The position numbers and the translations under genes are program-made. Positions 10,912 through 22,210 of a DNA stretch of 64,000 nucleotides are shown here, piece after piece. This DNA is from Mycoplasmopsis pullorum (GTDB taxonomy: Bacteria; Bacillota_I; Bacilli_A; Mycoplasmatales; Metamycoplasmataceae). The notes under the pieces were generated by a model. The model was given only the letters and a program-made list of their open reading frames with translations, did not search any database and had not been told where the DNA came from. Positions within the stretch are counted from its first letter, which is position 1. Every line of letters begins with the position of its first letter. The DNA lies in assembly GCF_001900245.1 (NCBI RefSeq), contig NZ_CP017813.1, positions 930,001-994,000 on the forward strand. The letters run 5' to 3'.

Positions 10912-12771
10912 TTAAATTATTTTAACTTTAAAACCGATGATTGAAAATCCGCTTTTGCTACGTTCAATTTGGTTTTGATTAATCGATACTTTTTGCTTAA
11001 TTAAAACATCAGTAATTTTATAATTATCCTTTAAAACCATTTTTCAATTTTGCGGTGATTGGTTAAATGAAAAGTAATAAACTAAATAATCAAAATCGTC
11101 ATTTTCTTTTGGATTCTTACGAACTACAATACTATTTTCTGAAATTCCAATTGATGCTTTTGAGTCAATTACCAAACTAGGATCTAAGTCTAAATTTTTC
11201 ATTTTAAACATATCACTATTTGCTTGTCGAATTTGGATTAATTTTTTAGTTAAATTATAAGCAGAGTCAGAATCACTCATTTGTTTTTCGATAGTTGGAA
11301 TGTCTTTTGATGAATTTAAGAAAATACGACTATATTCACTTCCACTGCGTTTTTCATAGAAATCGACATTTTTCTTCGCATCAGATCAAGGGAAAGCTTC
11401 ACGAATTAAATTGTCCCCTCTTTCTTTTGGACCACCATGCATCATTAATTCGTTTCCGTCGTATAAAATAGGTGTCCCTTGTTTGACCAAAAGTGCACTT
11501 AAACCAAATTTCATTAAATCTTGGTCAAGTTTTGAAAGTTCTTCATTTCAAGTTCCATTTAATTCATTAATTCTTACATTATTAATTCAACGGTGTACGT
11601 CATGATTATCTAAAAATGGTAATCATTCAACATGATGATTAACTGTTTTTTCTAAATCATTCATTGAATTTAAAAAGTCATCATTTTCATTAAAGTTCAT
11701 TTGGATGTTTCCTAAACCTTTAGAATGTCAACCATCAATTACACTTGAAAGTGCTGGATTATTTTGGTAAGCAAAGTATTTTTTTGCGTTCAATGGACTT
11801 TCTCATCATTCACCAAACATAAAGACTTTGTCACTTTTTCTTGATTCACCATCATTCATCGCATTTTCGCTCGCTTGACGCAATTGTGTAAATAATTTAG
11901 CAGTTTTAGTTCCATCTAAATCTGATGGTTCGTATTTGTTTTTTGAACCTCAAAAATGGTAGAATGCGTCATACCTAAATCCATCGACTCCTTTTTTACT
12001 TCAGAAGCTTTGAATTGCTTTAAGTTCTTCAACCACTTCAGGATTGTCCAAGTTTAAGTCGGGCATACCTTTTCAAAATTCTGCGACATATTCAGAATTA
12101 GTTGGTTTGCGAGTTTTATCAATGTTTAAAAATATATCGATTGAATTTTGATCATCTATACCATATGCTTGAACATGTTCATCATTTTTGCGTTCATAAA
12201 AACGATAAAAGTCACGATATTTTTGCTCGCCTCTTAAAGCTGCTTGGAATCATGGATGTTCATAAGAAGTATGGTTAAAAACTAAGTCCAAAATAACCGC
12301 GATTCCACGTTTATGTGCTTCAATTAAAAACTCGTCAAAAGCTTGCATTCCACCTAATTCTGGAGCTACATCTAAATAATCAATCACATCATATCCATGA
12401 TATGAACTAGCTGGATGAATAGGTGATAAATATAAAGTGTCCACTCCAAGCTTACTAAAGTAGTCTAAATTATTTTTTAGACCGATAAAATCACCAATTC
12501 CATCGTTATTTCCATCAGCAAATGAATAAACGATTAATTGGTACATTACATTACTTTGTGGAGCTTGTTTGTTAAATGGAGCGATGAATTTTGCATTTTG
12601 AGCTTCTAAAATATATGACAAATGATTCATGTTTTGACTTTGAATCTTCTGAGTAAATTCTTGATCACCTCAATTTTTTAACTTTTTAGCATTATTAACA
12701 CATGAAGGTACTAGCAAGCAAGAGCTACCAGCTAATGTTGCTAACTTCATAAAAATCAAACTTTTTTTCAT
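10912..12771 (-). CDS. GH13 alpha-amylase-family lipoprotein (secreted dextrin-degrading enzyme)
   Basis: 619 residues. The signal peptide ends in lipobox LVPSC (Cys 24), so the enzyme should sit on the outer face of the membrane. All four GH13 regions are visible: DLVFNH at about 162-167, GFRYDAF with the nucleophile Asp 268, FGEWWE with the acid/base Glu 321, and FLDNHD with the stabiliser Asp 391. The early QLIVYSFADGNNDGIGD (about 77-93) is typical of oligo-1,6-glucosidase, neopullulanase and alpha-amylase. It would shorten starch or glycogen outside the cell for uptake by the adjacent importer. A near-leaderless start: TATAAT lies 9 bases upstream of the ATG. The exact bond specificity cannot be read. 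Confidence 0.9.
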
Positions 12772-12780
12772 ATTATTTTT

Positions 12781-12786
12781 ATTATA
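12781..12786 (-). promoter_or_regulatory. -10 box of the amylase gene
   Basis: TATAAT on the minus strand with nine bases to the ATG. The transcript would be nearly leaderless. Confidence 0.5.
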
Positions 12787-12830
12787 TGAATTTATCAAAT
12801 TTATCTTTTGAGAATCTTGTTAGGTCAAAT

Positions 12831-12855
12831 AAAAAGTGCATTTTTGGTGCACTTT
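12831..12855 (-). terminator. Terminator of the RpiR-type gene
   Basis: The stem AAAGTGCA/TGCACTTT with loop CCAAAAA is followed by T on the minus strand. Confidence 0.75.
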
Positions 12856-12886
12856 AAAACTTTTTGCCGAAAAATTCAATTTAATG

Positions 12887-13747
12887 TTATTTGTTTGAAT
12901 CATTTCATTTTTTAATATTAGAATTTATCTCGTCAAAAATCGAGAATTTTGGATCAACGCGATTAACCAAAATAAAATAAATTAAATCAGCTAAGAATAA
13001 AAATCCAATTTTGCTACCAGCACTAGTAATGCGGTGTTGTTGTGGTAATGAGTTTACAATTAATACATTACGAATGTCATTGCGTTCAAGCGATTTATTA
13101 CGTGTTCATACACAATGACGAATTCGATTATTAATTAAATGGCTTAATACCGGAAAAATTTCTGCCGTATTACTGCTACGAGTAATGACTGTAACAAAAC
13201 AGTTATCTTTTAGAACGTGACTAAGACCAAAAAAGTCATGCACACTTGAAATATTGTGTGTCGTTATACCGATTTTATTCAGATTTTTTGACAGATACGA
13301 ACCGACAAACGAACTTTCTCCGATTCCAAAAATAATGTGGTTTTTGCAGTATTTTAGTCTACGAATGTATTCACGAATATTGTCGAAATTTTCACTGTAA
13401 CGCTCAAAAGCATCTTCAATACTAAATTTGTAGTGTTTGTGGATGTTATTGATGATATCATGAATACTTAATTGTCCCTCTTCTTTAAGCTCAAGGTCGT
13501 TATTTTCAACGATATATTTACGTTTTTGAATATAAAGTTGAAATAAACGATAGTTCTCAAAACCTAAAGATTGAATAAAACGAGTCAGAGTTGATTGTGA
13601 GCAAAAAACCTTTACTGATAATTCTTTTGCAGACAATTGAATTACTAAATCAGGATTAGATTCTATAAAATCGATTAAATAACGATTATTTTGATTATTT
13701 GAAAGATTCGACTTGTATTTCTTTTCGATAAGATTTTGTTTTGCCAT
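12887..13747 (-). CDS. RpiR-family transcriptional regulator (HTH plus SIS domain)
   Basis: 286 residues. The N-terminal 90 residues form an RpiR helix-turn-helix (LSAKELSVKVFCSQSTLTRF, pattern A-x2-LA-x4-S-x2-T-x3-F). Residues about 125-260 are a sugar-phosphate-binding SIS domain (IIFGIGESSFVGSYLSKNL, then FVTVITRSSNTAEIFPVL). RpiR proteins sense phosphosugars. Lying between the two importer operons and beside the amylase gene, it may control either (inference). A 28-base TTA repeat ends 26 bases upstream of the ATG and could make expression variable. The gene has its own terminator and no clear Shine-Dalgarno. Confidence 0.87.
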
Positions 13748-13773
13748 ACAAAATAATTTTATTAAGTTCTGCG

Positions 13774-13801
13774 ATAATAATAATAATAATAATAATAATA
13801 A
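13774..13801. repeat. Trinucleotide repeat (TTA)9 upstream of the RpiR gene
   Basis: 28 bases of TTA/TAA repeat, the same length in both arms. It lies where the -35 region of the RpiR promoter would be, 12 bases upstream of a TAAAAT -10-like box. Triplet slippage would change promoter geometry. It also encodes nine Tyr codons in a possible 23-codon ORF at 13762-13833 on the minus strand. Confidence 0.9.
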
Positions 13802-13882
13802 CGGTATTTTTCATATTTTTTCCACATTTTCATCCTTAGTCAATTAAAACGATAACGTCTTATTGGTAGAGAGAAAAGTAAA

Positions 13883-13909
13883 TAAAAAGTGTAGCGATAT
13901 CGCTACACT
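13883..13909 (-). terminator. Terminator of the nuclease/ABC transporter operon
   Basis: A perfect 22-base palindrome (AGTGTAGCGAT and its complement) with five T on the minus strand side. It lies nine bases after the last small membrane gene. Confidence 0.85.
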
Positions 13910-13917
13910 GATTTTTA

Positions 13918-14070
13918 TTATTCCAAGTATCCAATTGGTAAGTAAATTAATCCAAAGATAACCAAACCAATAAAGATTAAGAAAACCGAAAATGCTGCAA
14001 GAACCATAATTAATTTCGAATATTTAATTAGGTTTGTTCAAACATATTTTTTAAAGTAAAATGAAAACAT
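13918..14070 (-). CDS. 50-residue single-TM protein at the end of the second ABC operon
   Basis: It starts one base after the stop of the upstream permease gene, behind AAAGGA, and ends just before a strong terminator. Residues 1-20 are basic and aromatic with a TGA-encoded Trp. Residues 21-45 form one TM helix (LIMVLAAFSVFLIFIGLVIF). The tight coupling supports it as a real gene. I recognise no family; it may be a small transporter accessory peptide. Confidence 0.6.
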
Positions 14071-14071
14071 A

Positions 14072-15055
14072 TTATCCTTTCGTTGCAACACCTTGTCTTG
14101 ATATAGCATTCATAATTCTTTTTCTAATCAATGAGTAAATAATAATTAATGGTAATACAACTAAGACAGCCCCGGCCATTCTGATGTTAACTACCATTCT
14201 GGTAAGACCATCAACTTCTTCTTTTCCGGTTGTAAATAATCAAATTGATAATAAAGGAGCATCGGTTCTACCTTCATAAACAGTAGAAGGTCATAAGTAG
14301 CTGTTTCATGAAGCAAAAGCGGTTAAAATAGCTACAGTTCAAATAGTTGGTTTAATCATTGGAATTGCAATTTTGACAAAGAATTTTAATTCACTTGCAC
14401 CGTCTATTTTTGCAGATTCACGAACACTATCATTAATCGCCTCAAAAGCATTACGGAACATAAATCCTGAGAATACTGAAGCAACGAATGGCATTGTTAA
14501 AGCGATTATGATTTTAAAGTTGTTAGCCGCATCTTTTCATCCAAGCTTAACAATAACGATATATTGTTGCGAAAGCAATGCAAGCTCAGGTAAAACAAGT
14601 AATGATAAGAAGAAGAATCACATCGCATTTTTAAATCTTCATTGTTTTAAACTAAATGCGTATCCAAAAGTCATTGAGAAAAATGTTTTTCCGGCGATAC
14701 TTACTGCAGTAATTAATGAAGTAAAAATTAAAGCTTTTCAGTATCCGTCTTGGAATGCTTTAGCATAGTTTGATCATTCAAATAGTATTTTACCAGACTC
14801 TAAATCACGTGGTACTAAGTGCACTGTACCTGTATCTTCAGCTAATTGACGTGTGAAAAGAGAATTAGCGATCATAAAGTAAAAAGGGAAAAGAACTACC
14901 GCACCAAAGAATAATAAAACTGATAATTTGAAAAACATAATCAGTAATTTACTGATATATTTGGTTGTTTCAATAGGATTTGCTACTTTTTCTTGTTTAG
15001 ATTTTAAATTTCGTTTTAAGAACATTTGTTTTATTAGCAATTTTACTGTAAACAT
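14072..15055 (-). CDS. ABC transporter permease, MalG-like (second importer)
   Basis: 327 residues with six TM segments. The coupling loop DSVRESAKIDGASELKFFVK lies near 205-225. It pairs with the MalF-like permease encoded just upstream. The two genes overlap by 59 bases in different frames, with GAAAGGAGAAAAG as ribosome binding site inside the upstream gene. The role is that of a carbohydrate-type importer subunit, but the nuclease neighbour suggests the cargo may be nucleic-acid breakdown products. Many Trp codons are TGA. Confidence 0.87.
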
Positions 15056-16082
15056 TCTTTTCTCCTTTCTTTTCTTTAAGTGTAAACATTAATGCTACAA
15101 ATTTACGTAAAGTATATGATACGGTTATACCGATGATAACTAAATACACAGATAAAGCTGCGGCACGTTCAAAACTTTTATCAACAGTAATATATTTATA
15201 GATTAATAACATAATCGATCCACCACCATTTTGAACCGCTGCACCGGCAGAGTTGTTGAAAATAGCAAGTGGAAAGACTTTAATACCACCAATTAATCCG
15301 ACCGTAATTAAGAATGAAATTGTTTTTTGGATTGATGGTAAAGTAACAAAGAAGAATTGTTTTGCTTTATAAGCTCCATCAATTGAAGCTGATTTATAAA
15401 GCTGTTTGTTAACACCTAACATTGCAGATGTTAAGATTAAAATTTGGAAAGCTAGATTACCTCAAACACCACGTACTAAAATAACGACTAAAGGTAATCA
15501 TGAATCGCTCTCACCGCTTTTTAATCACTTAAGATTAGTACCAAAAATTAAATTAACTAACCCTTTTTCTTGTGGTTCAGTTCCACCAAAAAGGTAGAAA
15601 AACGTTAAACCAACCGCAATAGCGTTAGTAACATACGGTAAGAAGAACACCGTTTGTACAAATCCACGTGTATATTTATTAATAACGTGGAAAATTGCGG
15701 ATGCAATTAGAATCGAAATAGTTAATGAGATTGGTAACGCAGCAACTGAATACACGAATGAGTTTCTTAATGCGATGTAAAACTCACCACCGATTTTAGT
15801 TTTAGCGTCTAAGAAATCTATGAAATTTTGAGTTGAGTATACAATGTCATACGCTTTTGGCCCAACTCTTCTTTCAAAAGCGACAAAAATAGTTAAAATA
15901 AACGGAATAATTGTAAAAAGTAAAATAATTAAAATTGAAGGTAATATTAATAATGATGGTTTTCAAAATGGAGATTTTGCATCAATAATTCTTAAACTTG
16001 ATTGCTTTTTAGTAATAGAAAACTTTGAACGGAAAAAGTTTTTAATTCGAATTGAAAATAATGATAAATTATTAAAAAACAT
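14997..16082 (-). CDS. ABC transporter permease, MalF-like (second importer)
   Basis: 361 residues with six TM segments. The coupling loop KSASIDGAYKAKQFFFVTLP lies near 228-247. Unlike MalF of the first operon it has only a 50-residue basic N-terminal tail. It starts 3 bases after the ATPase stop with no clear Shine-Dalgarno, so translational coupling is likely. Its 3' end overlaps the next permease gene by 59 bases. Confidence 0.87.
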
Positions 16083-16085
16083 GAA

Positions 16086-18311
16086 TTAATTAACTCTTTC
16101 AGTCGTATCAATATCGAATAAATGCAATCTTGAAACTTTTGAAATATCCATGTAAACAACATCACCGATATTGTATTCATCTTTTTTACTTAAGAATACG
16201 TTAGCAATAACTTTAGGTTCTTCAATGATAACTTGGGCTTGAATTTCTTTTCCTAAGTATTCAACAGATTTAATTGTACCTTTGAAAATTCCTTTAGCCG
16301 CTGTAGTTTCAACTAAATCTTCTCCACGAATTCCAACTTTAATTTCAGGTTTTGAATAGTTTGAAATTGTAGTAATTGCCTTGTCATTAATTAAGATTTC
16401 ACCATTGTGAACTTTGGTTGGAAAGACTGACATTTCAGGCATACCTAAAAACTTAGCAACGAATTCGTTTGCTGGTCTACGGTAAAGTTCCATTGGTGAT
16501 CCCATTTGTTGCACTTGAGCCATTGACATACAGATAACTTTGTCGCTAATTGACATCGCTTCTTCTTGATCGTGAGTAACAAAAACTGTAGTAATTTTAC
16601 TTTCTTGTTGTAATTCACGAATTCATTTTCTAGTTGAAATTCTTAATTTAGCATCTAAGTTTGAAAGTGGTTCATCTAATAAAAGAATTTTTGGTTTTTT
16701 AACAAGAGCACGTGCGATAGCAACACGTTGTTGTTGTCCACCACTTAATTGAGTTGGTTTTTTGGCTAAATTCTTTGTAATATCAACACGTTCAGAAACT
16801 TCAAGCACATCGCGAGCAATCGCTTCTTTCATCGAAATTAAGTCTTTTTTATATTCTTCAACTTCATGTTGAGCTTCAATAGGTAACAATCTAATTAATT
16901 CATTAAGTCCTTTGTTTGAATTCGATGAACTAACTGATGTTTGACTAGCAAAAATTTGTGAAACCAGTTCCTTTTGAGCAAGTTTGAATTTATTTTGATA
17001 TTCTTTATTTTCTTGCTTAATAATTTTTTTGGTTTCATTTAACATTCTATTAACTGAGTGAACTTTAGTTAAAGATTTCATGAAATTAAGTTGTAATTTC
17101 AAGTTTTTAAGAATTTTATTGTGTTTTACTTTGACGTATTTAAATAAAACTTTATAAATTGATTCATTAATTTTATTTAATAATTTAACTTCAAAAGTAC
17201 GAACAATTTCTTTAGGTTGAATACTAATGTTGTTTTTGTAAACTTCATTTTTGTAAGTTTCAAGTTCATCAAAAAGACTACTTCTTAGTTTGTAAATTTT
17301 GTCAATGTATAAATCTAAAGAATTGGTGTAATTTTCTTGTAAGAAATCATTAATTTCTAAAGAATTTAAGAATTTACTGATTTTTAATGAATTTTGATTT
17401 TCACAATATTCTAATTCATGAGTTAAATGTTTTGCAATTGGATTTTCTTTATTTGTCAATTGACTAACATTTTGAATAGGATTTGAATGAATTCTTCTTA
17501 ATAATTCAATTTCTAAGCTTTCAGTGTATTTTAATTTTGATGAAAATTCATCTAATAAATCGTTAATTTGTTGAGTTTTATTTGCATAGATCTCTTTAAT
17601 TTTTTCATTAATTAGCTCTTGATCAATTTCAGCAACGATTTTCTTTTGGTAAAGTGTTTTTTCGTTTGCTGCTTTTGCTTTTTTATATGATTCAAGCGAA
17701 TCCTTAACAATAAAGTTCTTTTCGGCAGCAGACTTAGATTGAGCAATTTCTAAAAGGTTAACCTGATTTTGTGAAATATCTTCTTTACGAGTTTTTAAGT
17801 TTAAAAATGAAACATTATTTTTTTCAAAAATGTCATTTCTCTCGTTAAAAGCGTTTTCTAAATCAGTAATGTATTTAGATTCGACATTAAAATGTTTAGC
17901 TAAAATTGTAAAAATGTTTTTTTGTGCTTTTTCAAAATTTAACTTATATTCTTTTTGTCAGTGTTCATCATTGTAAAGTGGAAAAGCAATATTATCAAAA
18001 ACATTCATGTGTGGATAAAGGGCATAGTTTTGAAATACTAATCCTAATTCTCTTTGTTGAGGTGAATATTTTGTAACATCAATTCCGCTAAAATAAATTT
18101 TACCGCTACTTGGTTTTAAAAGACCTGAAATGGCATTAAGAGTTGTTGTTTTACCACTACCACTAGGTCCAAGTAAAGTTACAAGCTCTCCTTGGTTGAT
18201 TTTAAAAGAAACATTATCAACTGCAATTGAAGTACCAAAGTCAATAACTAAGTTTTTAATTTCAATTGCTGGAGTTTGCAATTTTACAGATCTTTGTTCT
18301 TTGTTGTCCAT
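16086..18311 (-). CDS. ABC transporter ATP-binding protein with an insertion of about 390 residues
   Basis: 741 residues against about 370 for the family. Walker [10 protein letters not shown] is at 48-56 and the Q-loop [13 protein letters not shown] at 92-104. The helical domain is then interrupted from about 115 to 500 by Lys/Glu/Asn-rich coiled-coil-like sequence. The family resumes with LSGGQ at 522-526, Walker B LLLDE at 543-547, the H-loop THD at 579-581 and a C-terminal TOBE domain. All catalytic motifs are intact, so it should be active. The insert sits in the helical subdomain that contacts the permeases and would project into the cytoplasm. Seen directly: one continuous frame. Inferred: a tethering or regulatory role. 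Confidence 0.92.
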
Positions 18312-18361
18312 TATTTCCTTTCTTTATTACTTTAATTTTAATAGATTTCTAGAATTTAATG

Positions 18362-19538
18362 TTAATTGACATTCTTAATTTTCGAAATTCCATTTAGTTT
18401 ATAATAATTTTTTCTTGTTTCTAAACCACCAAATTCTGGATTGCTTGGCAACATGAAAAATTCTCTTGCACTACTAAAACTTTTACCGTGTTCACTATAG
18501 AAAACAACTAAATCATCAGGTTTTTCAATTCGTTTATTTAAAACATTTTCAATACCATATTTTTCTTTTAGAATATTGTTTACTTTATTTACAGTTTCAG
18601 GAGAATAAAAACCTTTTTGATTTATAAAACCATAGTTATATGCATTAGCAATATATGGTGTTGCTAAAAGTTCAAATGAAGGATTTGGTTCATTTTCTTC
18701 ATTTTTCTTATATGTGTTATATGCAACTACTGTAGTGTCATTAATAATTGGTAAGGTATAACCATTTTTTAAAAGTTCAAGTGCATATAATTTTCACTGA
18801 CCGCTAGTTTCATCTTGATATAAAATGTGTGTCACATATCTATCATATGATCTTGTCGCTCAATTATCTGCAATTAATTTAACTTTTTTTCCTACTTTTA
18901 ATACTGATTTAGCAAATTCTGTATCTAATTCTGATAAAGTTCTTTCGATTCGATTAATTTTCAATTTATTTTTCAATATTTCAAGATTAGCTTCTTCAAC
19001 TGTTACTTGTTTTTGATCACCAGCTTTTTTAGCTTCATCAATTTTTTGCTTGTTGAGCATCAAAAATAGCTTGAATTTCTTCTGGTGTTTTTTCTTTTTG
19101 TTTGTTAGAGGCTGAAACAAATGGATCCACAACATAAGCTTCAGGAGTATCAATAAATGGAATACGAATATTAATCTGATTTTCAGTAATATGACTTTCC
19201 GCTCCTGATTGTTCTTGAGCTAATTTTAAATCATCGAATTTAACTACAACTGTATCTCCATCAATTACTCTAACAATTTCAGCATCAACAGCATGATAGT
19301 ATTCTCAAAAGTTTTGTGTGACTTCGGTCGAAACACCACTGAAGTAATTATATTTTGTATATTTAATAATTTTATTATCAATGTCTTTGGTTAAATTATC
19401 AAAATCAAATTCATTAATTGAAAAAGCTTTGTTAGAAGGAGCACATTGACTTGAAAGCATTGGTACTGCTAGAGTTGTAAGAAAAATACCCGTAGATAGG
19501 GTAAGTATTTTTCTTCGTTTATTAACGATTTTGAACAT
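18362..19538 (-). pseudogene. Thermonuclease (SNase-like) lipoprotein, frameshifted
   Basis: A lipoprotein signal (LSSQC, Cys 32) is followed by a staphylococcal-nuclease fold: VDAEIVRVIDGDTVVVKF, then IRIPFIDTPEA with the Arg/Asp/Glu active-site set. The frame breaks at a run of six A on the coding strand (19042-19047). Five A would join it to the second half, which has RSYDRYVTHILYQD, the region of the third catalytic Arg. As it stands the first half is 169 residues and lacks that Arg. The break lies in a Lys/Gln-rich insert where mycoplasma nucleases are often expanded. The same six A are in the other arm. The likely native role is degrading external nucleic acid for the adjacent importer. 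A homopolymer sequencing error is possible. Confidence 0.8.
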
Positions 19539-19542
19539 TAAA

Positions 19543-21663
19543 TTATTCAATTCCTCTTCTGAATTTTGCTAATGCTTCAGCAGGTTTAACTTTATTTCCA
19601 GTAACAAGACTTTTTGCAGTAGTAGAAATAGCTTTTCTAACTCTATCAGCTTCAGTTGCACCTGGATCTTCTACCAAGAAGTTACTTTCAGGATGTGTAA
19701 CAAGTGCTTGGAATGCTTTAAAAATTAAGTTGTGTGGTGTACCTTCTTTAGCGAATAAACCTTTTGGTTGGTCAAAGAATTCTTTTGTAGTGTTTAAGTA
19801 GTTACCAAATTCATTGAAAATATCGATTGGTTTTTTGTTTGTAAATGTTTGAAACTTATCACTTTTATCTGGATTTTTTCCATTAGGAATTCGCAATTCT
19901 TCAACTGTAGTAGAAATAAATCATTCAACAAATTTTCTTGTTTGTTCGTCTTCATTAGCATTAGAGTGAATTCCGATAATAGATGGTCCTTGTCCTACAA
20001 TGTAACTTTTATCAGATTCTGCTGTAGCTTTTGTAGGTGCCATTAAGTTATAAACTTCATCACTATTAACAAATGAACTTGCAGAAGCTAGTGTAATTTC
20101 AAATTCTGCAGGATCAATTAAGTAAAGTTGTTTTTTACCTAATCTAAAGTCGATTTCACCTAATAACTTACTTTTATCACTCAATTGGATTCCTTTAAAT
20201 GTAACGATTCCTTTTGAATCAGAAGAAACTGCAGTAGAATTAGCATCTGCAACAACAATTACATAGTTTTTACCATTACCAAATGCTTTTAAAGTAGCAT
20301 CTTGTTCTGCACTTGTTAATTTACCATCGTGTTTTAATTTATCAGGTTTTTGTTTATCATTAGTACTTAAATAAATACTATTTTGATAAGAACCATCGAT
20401 AAATTTGATACCATCATCGCTAGAAGATTCTACAACGTATAAATTAGTTGTTTTTCTTTCATCATCAGTTAAAATTTCAGTAAGATCATTTTTCTTATCT
20501 TTGAATTTAGCGTTAATGAATTTAGCGCCATCAACTTGTGCAGCTTTACCAGATACATAGTTATATGAAACTCCAGCACTTGATCCAATTGTTGCAAGAT
20601 ATTCATGTTTTGAGAAACGAGTTGAACCATATGATCCATCACCATTAATAATTAATGAACTAGTAGAAATAGCTGGATTAAAAATATCAAAAATTTTCTT
20701 AATTCCATCATATTCTGCAGTACCTGATTTTTTGTATGATGTAAAGTCAAATCCACCGTAAATTTCAGTACCAGCTGCATTAGTTTTAGGGAATAATGTA
20801 ATACCGTTTTGTGCAGCACTTGTATAGAAATCATTAGGGAATGAGTCTGTTGAAGCGATGTAAGAAACTTTTTCTGGATTGTAGTATGATCTTACAATTG
20901 TAATGAATTTTAAATAATCATTTCAATTACCGAAAGTAGTATCTGAAAGAGTAAATCCTGTTCTTAAGTCTGCTGCTTCGTTTCATGATTTTTCATCAAA
21001 AGCACCATCTCATTTTTTATTAATCATAGCTTTATCAGCATCTTCGCTTGCAGATGATCATTTTTCAATAGCTTTATTAATAATTTTATTTGATTCAGAT
21101 TTATCAACCGCAAGTCCTTTAGCTTCTAAATCTGAAATGATTTTACCTAATAATGGCAAGTTAATTGTTAATATTGAAGTTGATTTTGAAGTAGGAATAA
21201 ATACAATTTCACCATCATTAATTCCAGCGATTTTTTTGTTAATGTCTAAGAATTGGTCGGCAATATTATCTAAACCACTAATTCCTTTAAAATCTAAACT
21301 CATGTCATATTCAGCGATTTCAGCTGCTGCTGCAGGATAGTTAAAGATCAAGTTACCGATTGAACCACTTTTATCACGTGCTTTAAGACCTTGAACAATA
21401 GAAGTTGTTGTATATCCACCAACTCTAACTATTTCAATTGGATAAAGATTGTTTGGTGCGACCACATTAGCGTTGTAATAATCAACAATTGCTTGTAGTG
21501 CTTTACCTTGTTTATTAGTTTCTGAAAAACCAGAAGTAATAATGATCTTTTTATCATCATTTTGATCAAAACGTCCTTTAGCACCACAAGCTGCTGAAAG
21601 CAATGGTGCAGCAAGCATTGAAGCACTCGCAACAGTTAATAAAGTTTTAAATTTTGTTTTCAT
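19543..21663 (-). CDS. Lipoprotein of the nuclease/ABC operon, probable substrate-binding subunit
   Basis: 706 residues. The signal peptide ends LLSAAC (Cys 26). The mature start (KKIIITSGFSETNKQGKALQ) and the overall plan resemble solute-binding proteins, but I cannot place it in a named family. It is the first gene of the operon, with AAGGAG 6 bases before the ATG and TATAAT 40 bases upstream. The nuclease gene starts 4 bases after its stop. Its job is probably to bind what the nuclease releases (inference). Many Trp codons are TGA. Confidence 0.8.
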
Positions 21664-21702
21664 TTTTCTCCTTGAAATTGATTGCAAATAAATACACAAA
21701 TA

Positions 21703-21708
21703 ATTATA
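21703..21708 (-). promoter_or_regulatory. -10 box of the nuclease/ABC operon
   Basis: TATAAT on the minus strand, 39 bases before the ATG. The -35 region is weak. Confidence 0.5.
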
Positions 21709-21807
21709 TTATTTATTTCTGTAGAATCTGAATTTTTATTCAATTGTGGAAAAAACATGGAAAAAAATAAAAAACGGATTTTAAAGCTAAAAATTACATT
21801 TTTTAGT

Positions 21808-21820
21808 GAAAATTATTTTC
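21808..21820. promoter_or_regulatory. 13-bp palindrome upstream of the nuclease/ABC operon
   Basis: GAAAATTATTTTC is symmetric around one base, about 100 bases upstream of the -10 box. It could be a regulator site, but AT-rich DNA makes such palindromes fairly common. Confidence 0.25.
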
Positions 21821-21890
21821 GTTTTAGAGTTTCACACAACAGTGGAGAAACATTTTTATATTAAATAAATCAAGCAGAACAAAAATAAAA

Positions 21891-21937
21891 AAATAAACTA
21901 TTTGCGAATTCCAAAAAAATTCGGTCATAGTTTATTT
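21891..21937 (-). terminator. Terminator of rpsT
   Basis: The stem AAATAAACTAT/ATAGTTTATTT, with a large AT-rich inner loop, is followed by T on the minus strand just after the rpsT stop. Confidence 0.65.
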
Positions 21938-21949
21938 AGTGAGTTTAAA

Positions 21950-22210
21950 TTATTTGTTTTTGTTTACAAAATCATCTAAACGTGAGTGTTTTCTAGCACC
22001 TTTATTAGCGTGGAAAACACCTTTTTTCACAGCTTTTCCAATTAATGAGTGTGCTAAAGCAACTTTTTCAGCAACTTTTTCATCTTTTGCTAAAACTGCT
22101 TCACGTGCAGCTCTAATAGCTTTACGTACACGTGATTTCATAGCAGCGTTTTTAACTCTAGCAGCTTCCATTTTTGAAATGCTTTTGATTTTAGATTTAA
22201 TATTTGCCAT
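21950..22210 (-). CDS. rpsT: 30S ribosomal protein S20
   Basis: 86 residues, the usual length of bS20, very basic. It has the family start MANIKSKIKSISKMEAARVK and the end GVFHANKGARKHSRL. It binds 16S rRNA during 30S assembly. A strong GGGAGG lies 7 bases before the ATG and TATAAT about 60 bases upstream. Longer in-frame starts would run through the ribosome binding site and are rejected. A single-copy housekeeping gene in nearly all bacteria, here present twice. Confidence 0.97.
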   Translation of the reverse strand: MANIKSKIKSISKMEAARVKNAAMKSRVRKAIRAAREAVLAKDEKVAEKVALAHSLIGKAVKKGVFHANKGARKHSRLDDFVNKNK

